Below, in pieces: positions 50,295 through 58,673 of a DNA stretch of 64,000 nt. Each line of letters starts with the position of its first letter. Positions within the stretch are counted from its first letter, which is position 1. The notes below the pieces were generated by a model. It saw only the letters and a list, made by a program, of their open reading frames with translations. It did not search any database and was not told where the DNA came from. The position numbers and the translations under genes are program-made. This stretch comes from Yinghuangia seranimata (GTDB taxonomy: Bacteria > Actinomycetota > Actinomycetes > Streptomycetales > Streptomycetaceae), in assembly GCF_029953285.1 (NCBI RefSeq), contig NZ_JASAOI010000023.1, positions 124,001-188,000 of the forward strand, written 5' to 3'.

Positions 50295-50508
50295 ATCATG
50301 TCGGTCGAGGTCAAGAGGCGCCGCGATCACGATCACCGGCGGCATCAGCGCCAGGAACGCCCGCGCCGCGCACGCCACGATCCGGTCGGTGATCTGGATG
50401 TCCAGCGCGCGCGTGACGAGATCCACCGTCCGGGAGAGCGCACCGGACCCGGCCCCGCGGCGCTGCGCCGTCCGGGTGCCGGGTCCGACCGTCACACAGG
50501 GGACCCCG

Positions 50509-50994
50509 TCAGTCCGCGAAGACCTCGCGGAGCTTGGTCTCCTCCTCGTTCGACAGGTTCGTGCGGATCAGCTGGGCGTGCGAGCCGGCGAAGGCCTCGT
50601 GCACCCGGTCCATGACCGCGTCCGAGCTCATCAGGAACAGCGCCGAGGTGCCCGGGGTCACCTCGCTGCGCACGTCGTTGATGAACTCGTCGTCGATGCC
50701 GACGTCGGTCAGGCTGCCCGCGAGCGCGCCCGTGGCCGCGCCGATCGCCGCGCCGATGAGGGGGATGAAGAAGATGAGGCCGAAGAGCATGCCCCAGAAC
50801 GTGCCGCTGAGCGCGCCCATCCCGGTGAGGTTGTTCAGCTCCTTGGTGGTGGGCTTCTTCTTGTCCGACGGCCACGACACGACCGCGGCGTCGACGACCT
50901 TGATGAGGTCCTGCTTCTGCAGTGCCAGCAGCGTCTTCTCCGCCTGCATGGCGCCTTCGGGGGTGGCGAACTTCCAAACCGTGAGCGTGGTCAA
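50509..50994 (-). CDS. DUF1269 protein
   Basis: The protein of 161 residues fits the DUF1269 family closely. LTVWKFATPEGAMQAEKTLLALQKQDLI and VVDAAVVSWP are followed by an amphipathic segment (TFWGMLFGLIFFIPLIGAAIGAATGALAGSLTDVGIDD), then VTPGTSALFLMSSDAVMDRV and IRTNLSNEEETKLREVF. TTG 50994 is chosen because it places the family start (TTLTVWKF) directly after GGAGGA at ideal spacing. The family function is unknown; members are small proteins with a glycine-zipper-like hydrophobic centre and are often found with stress genes. Confidence 0.92.
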   Translation of the reverse strand: MTTLTVWKFATPEGAMQAEKTLLALQKQDLIKVVDAAVVSWPSDKKKPTTKELNNLTGMGALSGTFWGMLFGLIFFIPLIGAAIGAATGALAGSLTDVGIDDEFINDVRSEVTPGTSALFLMSSDAVMDRVHEAFAGSHAQLIRTNLSNEEETKLREVFAD

Positions 50995-51108
50995 GGCGAG
51001 TCCTCCGCGCGAAAAACCGGACAAAACGACTTTGCCGATCATGCCGCCATCCGCTCCGCACCGCCATTCGGGAACACCGCCCACCACCCCGGGGTTGTCG
51101 CCGGCCGG

Positions 51109-51792
51109 CTACCCCAGCACGCGCACCAGGGCGGCGATGTCGTTCGAGATCACCGCGTCCGCCCCCAGCGCCGCCACCCGCGCCATCCGCCGCGGCCGGT
51201 CCACCGTCCACGTGCACATCCGCATGCCCTGCGCGTGCACGCGCCGCGCCATCCACCGCGACAGCCACACATGACGGACGTTCACATAATCCGGCCGCAC
51301 CCGCGCCAGCAGCTCACGCCCCGGCAGCCACGGCGCCGTCCAGCTCATCGCGATGCCGACGTCCGGCAGCGCCGCCCGCACCTCGGCGAGCCCCTCCGCG
51401 TCACCCGTGAACACCACGCGCGCCGCGGCGCCCAGCTCCTCGACCACCGCGAGCGACGCCCGCGCCTCGGCCGGACCCGGTATGTCGATCATGAGCACGA
51501 CGCCGTGCTTCTCCATCAACTCCAGCGCCTCGCGCAGCGTCGGGATCCGCGTCCCGGCGACCGCGCCCACCAGCGCCTCCAACTCGCCGTACGGGACGTC
51601 CGCCAGCCGCCGCTCCACACCCCACAGCCGCCGCAGCGTGTCGTCGTGCAGGAGCATCGGCACACCGTCGCCGGTCAGCTTCACGTCGACCTCGACCCAG
51701 TCCGCGCCGCACGCGACCGCCGACTCCAGCGACGCCAGCGTGTTCTCCCGGACCTTCAACGGGTCACCCCGGTGGGCGATCTTGACGACCAT
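51109..51792 (-). CDS. Glycerophosphodiester phosphodiesterase family protein
   Basis: The protein of 227 residues has the GDPD TIM-barrel signature: IAHRGDP (catalytic His-Arg), RENTLASLESAVACGADWVEVDV (metal Glu residues), LLHDDTL (second catalytic His) and TWTVDRPRRMARVAALGADAVISND at the end. It would hydrolyse glycerophosphodiesters to glycerol-3-phosphate and an alcohol. There is no signal peptide, so it acts in the cytosol. GAGGAAGGG precedes the ATG. It is divergent from the DUF1254 gene. Confidence 0.92.
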   Translation of the reverse strand: MVVKIAHRGDPLKVRENTLASLESAVACGADWVEVDVKLTGDGVPMLLHDDTLRRLWGVERRLADVPYGELEALVGAVAGTRIPTLREALELMEKHGVVLMIDIPGPAEARASLAVVEELGAAARVVFTGDAEGLAEVRAALPDVGIAMSWTAPWLPGRELLARVRPDYVNVRHVWLSRWMARRVHAQGMRMCTWTVDRPRRMARVAALGADAVISNDIAALVRVLG

Positions 51793-51910
51793 CCGACCCT
51801 TCCTCGCCGTTCGACGGTGCCGGACCACCCTACGGTGCTCCGGTGGCGGCCCACCCGGCCATGGGGGACGGTGGGACGACCGCCTGCCCGCGCCCGAGGA
51901 GCACACCGCG

Positions 51911-53257
51911 ATGACGGACCACGACGAGCTCACCGCACTGGCCGCCGAGGCGTACGTCTACGGATACCCGCTGGTCTACAACGCGGCCATGATCGCCCAA
52001 CTGGGCCACGGCGGCTTCGGGTCCATTCCCGGCGGACCGCCGAACACGTTCGGCCACGCCGACAGACTCGCGAGCCCCGGCGACGAATTCGTCTCCGTCA
52101 ACAACGACACCGTCTACTCGATCGCCTGGCTCGACCTGTCGGGCGGACCGCTGCTGCTGCGCGTTCCCGACACCGGCGGCGCCTACTACGTCCTGCAGTT
52201 CGTCGACGCCTGGACCAACAACTTCGCCTACATCGGACGCCGCGCTACCGGCACGGGCGAGGGCACGTACCTCGTCACGCCGCCCGGATGGACCGGCACG
52301 CCGCCCGACGGCGCCCGGGTCGTCGAAGCCCCGGAGTACATGTGCGTCATCGTCGGCCGCTTCGCCTGCGACGGACCCGACGACCTCCCGCGCGTCGCCG
52401 CGCTCCAGCAGGGACTGACACTCGCCCCGCACGGCACCCCCGGGCCGCTCACCGGACTTCCCGCGCCCGACCACGCCGCCCGCCACGACCTGGCGTTCTG
52501 GGAGCAACTGCGCGTACTGATGGCCGCCTTCCCGCCGGGGGAGGACGAGGGCGACCACCAGATGCGGTTCGCCGCGCTGGGCCTGCTGCACGAGGGCGCG
52601 ACGCCGTACCGCGACACCTCCGACGCCCTGGCCGCCGCGCTCGTCCACGGACTCGCACTCGGCAAGGAACACGTGGAAGGCGCCGCCCGGTCCGGTTTCG
52701 GGGACCGGCGCGGCGACTCCACGTGGCAGATGGCGCTGCACGCCTTCGACTACAACCTCGACCACCTCGGCCTCGGCTGCGTCGACTCGCCCGACTGGAA
52801 GACCCCCGGGCGGCACGCGGCCCACCTGGCCCGCGCCGCGGCGGCGCGGGCCGGGCTGTGGGGCAACCACGGCTACGAGGCCGCCTACGCCGTGACCTTC
52901 ACCGACGCCGACGGGGAAACGCTCGACGGCGGCAACACGTACACGCTGACCTTCCCGTCCCCGCCGCCCGTCGACGCGTTCTGGTCGATCACCATGTACG
53001 ACACCCCCGACTACTACCTGGTCGACAACGCCGCCAACCGCTACTCGATCGGCGACCGCACCCCGGGCCTGGTCTACGAGGACGACGGCTCGCTCGTCGT
53101 CTACCTCCAGCACACCCTGCCCGTCGAGGGCGAGGCCGCCAACTGGCTGCCCACCCCGGCCGGGGGCTTCCGGCCGATGCTGCGCATGTACCAGCCGGGC
53201 AAGGATGTGCTGGAGGGGCACTACCTGCCGCCGGACATCCGGCGGACGGTGCTCTGA
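51911..53257 (+). CDS. DUF1254/DUF1214 protein
   Basis: The protein of 448 residues starts with LAAEAYVYGYPLVYNAAMI, the DUF1254 hallmark, followed by SVNNDTVYSIAWLDL and YYVLQFVDAWTNNFAYIG. The second half is DUF1214-like, with FWSITMYDTPDYYLVDNAANRYSIGDRT and VYLQHTLP. No signal peptide is seen, although many relatives are exported. The family function is unknown. The full length is present. It converges with the serine hydrolase gene, with nine bases between stops. Confidence 0.92.
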   Translation: MTDHDELTALAAEAYVYGYPLVYNAAMIAQLGHGGFGSIPGGPPNTFGHADRLASPGDEFVSVNNDTVYSIAWLDLSGGPLLLRVPDTGGAYYVLQFVDAWTNNFAYIGRRATGTGEGTYLVTPPGWTGTPPDGARVVEAPEYMCVIVGRFACDGPDDLPRVAALQQGLTLAPHGTPGPLTGLPAPDHAARHDLAFWEQLRVLMAAFPPGEDEGDHQMRFAALGLLHEGATPYRDTSDALAAALVHGLALGKEHVEGAARSGFGDRRGDSTWQMALHAFDYNLDHLGLGCVDSPDWKTPGRHAAHLARAAAARAGLWGNHGYEAAYAVTFTDADGETLDGGNTYTLTFPSPPPVDAFWSITMYDTPDYYLVDNAANRYSIGDRTPGLVYEDDGSLVVYLQHTLPVEGEAANWLPTPAGGFRPMLRMYQPGKDVLEGHYLPPDIRRTVL

Positions 53258-53266
53258 GAGTGCGGG

Positions 53267-54442
53267 TCAGGAAAGCAGCTGGCACATCGAGGTGCGCACG
53301 CCGGTCCTGGCCGCGGAGATGGACGGGGTGTCCGCCGTGCCGTCCTCCTCGTTGCCCATCTGGACGATGACCTTGGTGCCGTCCTCGCTCGCGAACCAGC
53401 GGCTGTTGTAGCCCAGGGCGCGGCCACCGTGGACCCACACCCGCTTCTGGCAGCCGGGCAGGACGAGGCTGGAGATGCCCAGGCCGTAGCGCTGCTGCAG
53501 CTGCGGCTCGTCGGGGTCCGGGGCGTCGACCGTCGTCTCCAGTTCCGCCATCTGCGCCGACGGGAGGAGCTGCCCCTGGATCAGCGACCTCACGAACGTG
53601 GCCTGGTCCTGGAGCGTGGACACCATCGCGCCGGCGGCCCAGAGGATCTCCACGTTGGAGGCGGACGCGTCGGTGAGGCCGAACAGGGCCCGGTGCCAGC
53701 CGTGGACGAAGTTGCCGTACAGGTTGGTGTCGGAGACCGGGAAGGACGTGCCGGTCAGGTGGAGCGGCGTGATGATGCGGTTGGTGATCTCGACGGACGG
53801 ATCGTGCCCGGTGACCGCCTGGATGATCATGCCGGCCAGGATGTAGTCGGTGTTCGAGTACGCCCACACGCCGCGCTGCGTCGGCGGCTGCGTGACGGCC
53901 GTGTCGACGAGGTTCTGCGGCGTGTAGTGGTTACCCCGGAGGTCGGTGTTGTAGTAGACGTACGCCACCGAGACCGGCTGGTTGAAGATGTAGCCCGCGG
54001 GGGCGTCGAGGTAGTCCGCCACCCCGGAGGTGTGGTTCAGCAGCTGCCGGATCGTGACGATGCGTCCGTCGTAGCCGTTGGAATGCAGGGCGTTGGGCAG
54101 CCACTTGGCGACGGTGTCGTCGATCGACAGCTTCCCCTCGGCCTCCAGCTGGAGGATCACCGTCGCGGTGTACAGCTTGGTCTGGCTGCCGATCCGGTAC
54201 TGCCCGGTGGGGTCGATCGGCGTGGACGAGCCGTTGATGCTGTGGCCGGCCGTGACGTACGTGCTGCTGGTGCCGTTCTGCACCAGGCCGATCGCGCCCG
54301 GGTACCCGGCGGCGACGGACTTGTTCAGCCCGTCCTGCAGGGCCGCGACCGCGCCCGCGGTGTCCGCGTGCGCGGGTGCGGTACCCGCCAAGACGGCCAG
54401 CCCGACCGCGGCTCCCAGAAGTGCGTTGCGCAGTCTGCGCAT
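53267..54442 (-). CDS. Secreted serine beta-lactamase/DD-peptidase-like hydrolase
   Basis: The protein of 391 residues has a Sec signal (NALLGAAVGLAVLAGTAPAHA). The penicillin-binding triad is visible: SQTK (Ser86-Lys89), YSN (Tyr195-Asn197), and HGG (338-340) in place of KTG, as in class C-type and D-alanyl-D-alanine carboxypeptidase relatives. The R61-like order LLNHTSGVADYL and WAYSNTDYILAGMIIQAVTG is clear. It probably acts as a cell-wall DD-carboxypeptidase or esterase outside the cell rather than as a resistance enzyme, but this cannot be decided from sequence. Confidence 0.9.
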   Translation of the reverse strand: MRRLRNALLGAAVGLAVLAGTAPAHADTAGAVAALQDGLNKSVAAGYPGAIGLVQNGTSSTYVTAGHSINGSSTPIDPTGQYRIGSQTKLYTATVILQLEAEGKLSIDDTVAKWLPNALHSNGYDGRIVTIRQLLNHTSGVADYLDAPAGYIFNQPVSVAYVYYNTDLRGNHYTPQNLVDTAVTQPPTQRGVWAYSNTDYILAGMIIQAVTGHDPSVEITNRIITPLHLTGTSFPVSDTNLYGNFVHGWHRALFGLTDASASNVEILWAAGAMVSTLQDQATFVRSLIQGQLLPSAQMAELETTVDAPDPDEPQLQQRYGLGISSLVLPGCQKRVWVHGGRALGYNSRWFASEDGTKVIVQMGNEEDGTADTPSISAARTGVRTSMCQLLS

Positions 54443-54539
54443 CAGTTCTCCCTCACACGAGTGCGTGATCGACGGCGTCGACCGCGGCTGAAGCTATGCA
54501 GCCGCGGCGGGCGCTGTCATGGAAGAAATTGACCTTGCG

Positions 54540-54905
54540 CTAGATCGCGGGGCCGGCCAGCGCCGCGCGGACCAGGCCGACCAGCTCGTCGTCGCGGACG
54601 CCCAGCGCCCGTGCCTGGTCGACCAGTTCCGCGACGCGCTCGCCCAGGCGAAGGCGCGCGGGGTCGACGTCCGCCGTCACCACCGCGCCGCGGCCGCGCC
54701 GCAGTTCGATCAGGCCCTCGTCGCGCAGCTGCTGGTAGCCGCGCAGCACGGTGTGCACGTTGACGGTGAGCGAGGCCGCCAGTTCCCGCGCCGACGGGAG
54801 GCGCTCGCCCGCCTGGACCTCGCCGTCCGCGAGGGCTCGTCGGACCGACGCGGCGATCTGGTCCGCGAGCGGGCGCGGCGCGGACGGGTCCACCCGGAAC
54901 AGCAT
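54540..54905 (-). CDS. YtrA-type GntR regulator
   Basis: The compact protein of 121 residues is the YtrA subfamily form of GntR: a winged helix (PLADQIAASVRRALADGEVQAGERLPSARELAASLTVNVHTVLRGYQQLRDEGLI) plus a short dimerisation tail of two helices, with no large effector domain. Its ATG directly follows the TAG of the upstream membrane-protein gene. YtrA regulators usually control envelope-stress or transporter operons and their own promoter; the long palindrome at 55936-55966 upstream of this operon is the probable site. Confidence 0.92.
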   Translation of the reverse strand: MLFRVDPSAPRPLADQIAASVRRALADGEVQAGERLPSARELAASLTVNVHTVLRGYQQLRDEGLIELRRGRGAVVTADVDPARLRLGERVAELVDQARALGVRDDELVGLVRAALAGPAI

Positions 54906-55928
54906 CTACACCGCCCCCGTCCCGCCGGCGGGCCTCGAGGGGCCGGCCGCCGCGGAGCGCGAGCGGGCGGCGAGGGTGTTCACGACGGACGCGGCGGTGC
55001 GCGCGTCCGGCACCGTGACGACGAACCGCGTGCCGCCCGCGAGGGACAGCTCGAGGGCCTCGCCCGAACGCAGCACCACGCCCGTGGCCTTCGCCTTGAC
55101 CCGGTAGCCCCAGCCGCCGAACTCCTTGAAGGCGCGCACGTCGCAGGTGCCGGCCCGCTCGATCCGGGCGAGCGGTACGCGGGTGCGCGGGCGGGGGAGC
55201 GCGCCGTACCGGACCTGGACGCCCTCGGCGTCCACCGTCACGCGGACGGCCGCGAACAGCAGCAACAGCGGCCCCGTGAGCAGCAGCGCCAGGCCCTCGG
55301 CCGCGCCGACCAGGAGCGCGACCACGACGCCGACGGCGAGGAGGACTCCGCCGGTGGCGGCCAGGACGGGGGAGGTGACCCGGCGGGTCCAGACCAGGAC
55401 TTCGGACTTCCGTGCCCGCAGATAACCGGCCTCTGCTGGCGGCACCTCCCCAGCCCCGGGAAGATCCTCCGGCGGGGGACCGGCCAGCTCCCAGCCGAGC
55501 GCGAAGCCCGCCGGGAGGAAGGTGACGGCCGCCGCGATGTGCCAGGGGCTGACGTCGACGGCGTGTGCGTCGGCGACGCCGCGGTTGACGTACAGCAGCA
55601 TCGCGTCGACGTACGTGAGGCACGCGGCGAGGCCGGTGCCGGAGGCGGCGATCAGCCTGGCGCCGGTCGGGTTGGCGCGGTTGAGCCAGGTGAGTCCGGT
55701 GAACAGGGCGCCGAGGCCGAGCTGGAGCGCGGCGGCGATCGGCAGGAAGTCGCCGCGTGACGTGTAGCCGTCGGCGTGGCCGCCGTCGCCGACGTGCGTG
55801 GCGACGTCGTCCGGGAGGCGGCCGTGCCAGAGCGCGAACAGCGCGGCGGTGACGGCGAATCCGGCCAGTGCGGAGCCGGCGGCGGAGATGGTGCGGCGGC
55901 GTGTGACCGCGCGTGACGTGCGTGTCAT
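54906..55928 (-). CDS. DUF1648-like membrane protein paired with YtrA regulator
   Basis: The membrane protein of about 340 residues has an N-terminal helix, an extracytoplasmic loop with LPDDVATHVGDGGHADGYTSR (the DUF1648 motif, in which the protein senses or lies next to the wall), three further helices, two central helices (VLAATGGVLLAVGVVVALLVG and LALLLTGPLLLLFAAVRVTV) and a PH-like C-terminal domain with GGWGYRVKAKATGVVL. ATG 55928 is preferred over 55940 because GGGGGTT precedes it and the operator palindrome covers 55940. Pairing with a YtrA-type GntR gene is typical in Streptomyces. Function unknown. Confidence 0.82.
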   Translation of the reverse strand: MTRTSRAVTRRRTISAAGSALAGFAVTAALFALWHGRLPDDVATHVGDGGHADGYTSRGDFLPIAAALQLGLGALFTGLTWLNRANPTGARLIAASGTGLAACLTYVDAMLLYVNRGVADAHAVDVSPWHIAAAVTFLPAGFALGWELAGPPPEDLPGAGEVPPAEAGYLRARKSEVLVWTRRVTSPVLAATGGVLLAVGVVVALLVGAAEGLALLLTGPLLLLFAAVRVTVDAEGVQVRYGALPRPRTRVPLARIERAGTCDVRAFKEFGGWGYRVKAKATGVVLRSGEALELSLAGGTRFVVTVPDARTAASVVNTLAARSRSAAAGPSRPAGGTGAV

Positions 55929-55935
55929 GTGAACC

Positions 55936-55966
55936 CCCATTGTTCTAGCGCAAATATAACAATGGG
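55936..55966. promoter_or_regulatory. Operator of the YtrA-type operon
   Basis: CCCATTGTT (55936-55944) and AACAATGGG (55958-55966) form a perfect 9-bp inverted repeat with a 13-base AT-rich centre. On the minus strand this centre contains TATATT and TAGAAC, which resemble -10 boxes. The site lies at the start of the membrane-protein/YtrA operon, as expected for autorepression. Confidence 0.82.
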
Positions 55967-55983
55967 CGCCCGCTGCCGTCAGG

Positions 55984-56511
55984 TCAGTCCTGCGGCAGTG
56001 TGAGGCCGAGTTTGCGCAGCAGGCCGGTGAGCGCGGCGCGTTCGTCCTCGGTCAGGCCGGCGAGCAGCTCGGCCTCGTTGCGGACGTGCGCTTCCATCAC
56101 GTCGTCGATGAGCGCGAGGCCGGCGTCGGTGAGGCGGATCAGACGGCCGCGCCCGTCGTCCTCGGCGGTGCGGCGGGCGACCAGCCCCGCGCGCTCGAGC
56201 CGGTCGACGCGCTTGGTGACCGCGCCCGACGTGACCATGGTCGAGCCGCTCAGCTCACCGGGCGTCAGCTCGTAGGGCGTTCCGGAGCGGCGCAGCGTGG
56301 CGAGCACGTCGAACTCGCCGCGGCCGAGCCCGTACCGCTCGAAGACCCGCACCAGCCGTTCCTCCAGCGCCCAGTGCAGGCGGCTGATGCGGCCGACCAC
56401 GTGCATCGGGCTGGAGTCGAGGTCGGGTCGCTCGCGGCGCCACTGGCCGACGACGGCGTCGACCGGGTCGACCGCGTCGCCGGCGGAGGCGAAGTCGGCG
56501 GGCTGGGGCAT
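55984..56511 (-). CDS. MarR-family regulator
   Basis: The protein of 175 residues has the MarR fold: LHWALEERLVRVFERYGLGRGEFDVLATLRRSG, the recognition region LTPGELSGSTMVTSGAVTKRVDRLERAGLV, and the wing ARRTAEDDGRGRLIRLTDAG. The gene is divergent from an MFS exporter. The intergenic region has two direct copies of TTCCAYGGAAACTA that overlap the exporter promoter, so this is very probably a drug-responsive repressor of that exporter and of itself. Confidence 0.93.
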   Translation of the reverse strand: MPQPADFASAGDAVDPVDAVVGQWRRERPDLDSSPMHVVGRISRLHWALEERLVRVFERYGLGRGEFDVLATLRRSGTPYELTPGELSGSTMVTSGAVTKRVDRLERAGLVARRTAEDDGRGRLIRLTDAGLALIDDVMEAHVRNEAELLAGLTEDERAALTGLLRKLGLTLPQD

Positions 56512-56514
56512 GCC

Positions 56515-56560
56515 TTGACGGTCCTTTCCATGGAAACTAATCTCTCTTCCACGGAAACTA
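56515..56560 (+). promoter_or_regulatory. MFS promoter with double MarR operator
   Basis: TTGACG (56515-56520) and TAATCT (56538-56543) are 17 bases apart and read toward the MFS gene. The palindrome TTTCCATGGAAA (56525-56536) lies in the spacer. The direct copies TTCCATGGAAACTA (56526-56539) and TTCCACGGAAACTA (56547-56560) are exactly 21 bases apart, two helical turns, so two dimers would sit on the same DNA face. Confidence 0.85.
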
Positions 56561-56617
56561 TCTCATGCCGGCCGCTGCCGGCAATCCGTCCTGCCCGGAA
56601 ACCAGCAGAAGGTCCCC

Positions 56618-57850
56618 ATGCCCACACCCCAGGAAACGCCGCACTCGACCTTCCGGTCGTGGCTCGGCGTCGCGGTCATCACCGCAAGCCTGTTCACCTT
56701 CGTCACCACCGAGCTGATGCCCGTCGGCCTGCTCACCCCCGTCAGCTCCAGCCTCGACATCTCCGTCGGCGTCGCGGGCCTCATGGTCACGCTCTACGGC
56801 GTCTCCGCCGGCCTCGGCGTCCCCTTCATCGTCGCCTGGACCCGGCGCGTCAACCGGCGCACGCTCCTCACGACGCTGCTCGCCGTCCTCGCCCTCGGCA
56901 ACCTCACCACCGCCGTCTCGCCGAACTACCCGCTCGTGCTCACCGCGCGGCTCGTCATGGGATTCGCCAACGGCGTCTTCTGGGCCATCGGAGTGAGCAT
57001 GGCCATGCGCCTCGTCCCCGAACGGCACGCCAACCGCGCCGCCGCCGTCGCGCTCTCCGGCATATCCGTCGCCACCGTCGTCGGCATCCCCCTCGGCACC
57101 TTCCTCGAAGACCTCACCGACTGGCGCACGACGTTCCTCATCTGGAGCGGCCTCAGCGCCCTGGTCCTCCTCGCCGTCGCCGCGACCGTCCCGTCCCTGC
57201 CGTCGGACAACGCCGTCACCGCACGCGAGGTCTTCGCGCTGCCGCGCACCAACGCGCGCCTGCGCCTGATCATGGTCACCGTGATCCTGTACGTGCTCGG
57301 GCACTTCGGCGCGTACACCTTCGTCCGGCCGTACCTCGAGGACGAGTCCTCCGCGACGCCGGCCTTCATCACCGGGCTGCTCGTCGTCTACGGCGTCGGC
57401 GGCGCGATCGGGAACTTCGCCGCCGGCTACACCGCGACGCGGAACCTGCGCGGCAGCTTCACCGTCGCCCTCGCCGGGCTCGTGGCGGCGCTGCTGCTCC
57501 TGCTCGCCGTCGGCGACACGAAGCCCGGCGCGCTGCTCACGCTCGCCGTCTGGGGCGTCTCGTTCGGCGCCGTGAACCTGTGCCAGATCAACCTGACGCT
57601 CGCGGCCGCGCCCGACACGTTCGAGGCCGCCATGTCGATCAACACGCTCGGGTACAACACCTCGATCGCGCTCGGCGCGCTGTTCGGCGGGGTGTTCGCG
57701 GACCAGACCGGCGTGTCGGGCGCGGTGTGGTTCGGCGTGGCGCTGACCGCGGCGTCGCTGCTCCTCACGCTCGCCGTCCGCGCGAAGGACGCCCCAGCAG
57801 CGCCCGTGCCCGACGAGGCGGCCGCCCTGGACCCGGTCACTCGTCCTTGA
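56618..57850 (+). CDS. MFS exporter (DHA1/AraJ-like)
   Basis: The protein of 410 residues has 12 predicted helices, with FTFVTTELMPVGLLTPVSSSL in helix 1 (the DHA1 sugar/drug efflux pattern), SAGLGVPFIVAWTRRVNRRTLL (motif A) and FANGVFWAIGVSMAMRLVPERHANRAAAVALSGISVATVVGIPLGTF (motif C-like). It probably pumps out a small toxic compound, under control of the divergent MarR protein. The last 14 bases overlap the end of the convergent YceI gene. Confidence 0.92.
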   Translation: MPTPQETPHSTFRSWLGVAVITASLFTFVTTELMPVGLLTPVSSSLDISVGVAGLMVTLYGVSAGLGVPFIVAWTRRVNRRTLLTTLLAVLALGNLTTAVSPNYPLVLTARLVMGFANGVFWAIGVSMAMRLVPERHANRAAAVALSGISVATVVGIPLGTFLEDLTDWRTTFLIWSGLSALVLLAVAATVPSLPSDNAVTAREVFALPRTNARLRLIMVTVILYVLGHFGAYTFVRPYLEDESSATPAFITGLLVVYGVGGAIGNFAAGYTATRNLRGSFTVALAGLVAALLLLLAVGDTKPGALLTLAVWGVSFGAVNLCQINLTLAAAPDTFEAAMSINTLGYNTSIALGALFGGVFADQTGVSGAVWFGVALTAASLLLTLAVRAKDAPAAPVPDEAAALDPVTRP

Positions 57851-58400
57851 CGGCCGAGATCTCCAGCTCGATGGTGATCTTGTCGCCCACCAGCACGCCG
57901 CCGGTCTCCAGCGTGGCGTTCCACGTCATCCCGAAGTCCTTGCGGCTGATGACCGACGAACCCTCGAAGCCCACCCGCAGGTTGCCGAACGGGTCCCGTG
58001 CGGCGCCCGCGTACTCGAGGTCCACGCTCAACGCGTGCGGGACGCCCTTGATCGACAGCTCGCCGGTCAGGCGGTACGTGCTCGGGCCGAGCACCGCGGC
58101 GCCGGTCGAGGTGAAGGTGATCTCCGGGAAGTTCGGCGCGTCGAGGAAGTCGTTGGTGCGCAGGTGCCCGTCGCGCTGGTCGTTGCGGGTGTCCACGCTC
58201 GCGGCCCTGATGACCACCCGCGCCGTCGACTGCGTCGGGTCGCGGCCGTCCAGGTACGCCGTCCCCTCGAACTCGTCGAACGACCCGCGCACCTTCGTCA
58301 CCATCGCGTGCCGTGCCCAGAAACCCAGCCGCGAATGCGTCGGATCGATCGTGTAGTTCCCGGTCAGCTCAGTGAGGGGGATGGCTCCTGCGTCAGTCAT
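57837..58400 (-). CDS. YceI-family protein
   Basis: The protein of 187 residues has the YceI lipocalin-like pattern: GNYTIDPTHSRLGFWARHAMVTKVRGSFDEFEGT, RVVIRAASVDTRNDQRDGHLRTNDFLDA, and PEITFTSTG followed by LTGELSIKGV. Relatives bind polyisoprenoids or other amphiphilic ligands in a beta-barrel. There is no signal peptide, so this copy is cytoplasmic, as is usual in Streptomyces. The gene overlaps the convergent MFS gene by 14 bases, so no intergenic terminator exists there. Confidence 0.93.
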   Translation of the reverse strand: MTDAGAIPLTELTGNYTIDPTHSRLGFWARHAMVTKVRGSFDEFEGTAYLDGRDPTQSTARVVIRAASVDTRNDQRDGHLRTNDFLDAPNFPEITFTSTGAAVLGPSTYRLTGELSIKGVPHALSVDLEYAGAARDPFGNLRVGFEGSSVISRKDFGMTWNATLETGGVLVGDKITIELEISAVKDE

Positions 58401-58673
58401 GCTTCGAGCCTGAGCGCGGCGCGGGGGATCGGCAACCGCAGTGCGGCCGACGGGCGAACGCGGCCGACCGTACGACGAGCCCCCGTGCGGGGGCACGGGG
58501 GCTCGTCCGGATGCGGGCGGCGCACAAGGCGGTTCCCGCGCTCCACCTTGCCGGGGCGGATGAGGCCTCGTCTCCCGGTTGATGACGAGCCCCCGGCTAA
58601 TCCGCTGGTGCCGGGTGGCGCCGTCTGATTGCATCAGAACCCACTGGCAGCGGACGAAGGAGAGCGGCGCCGC

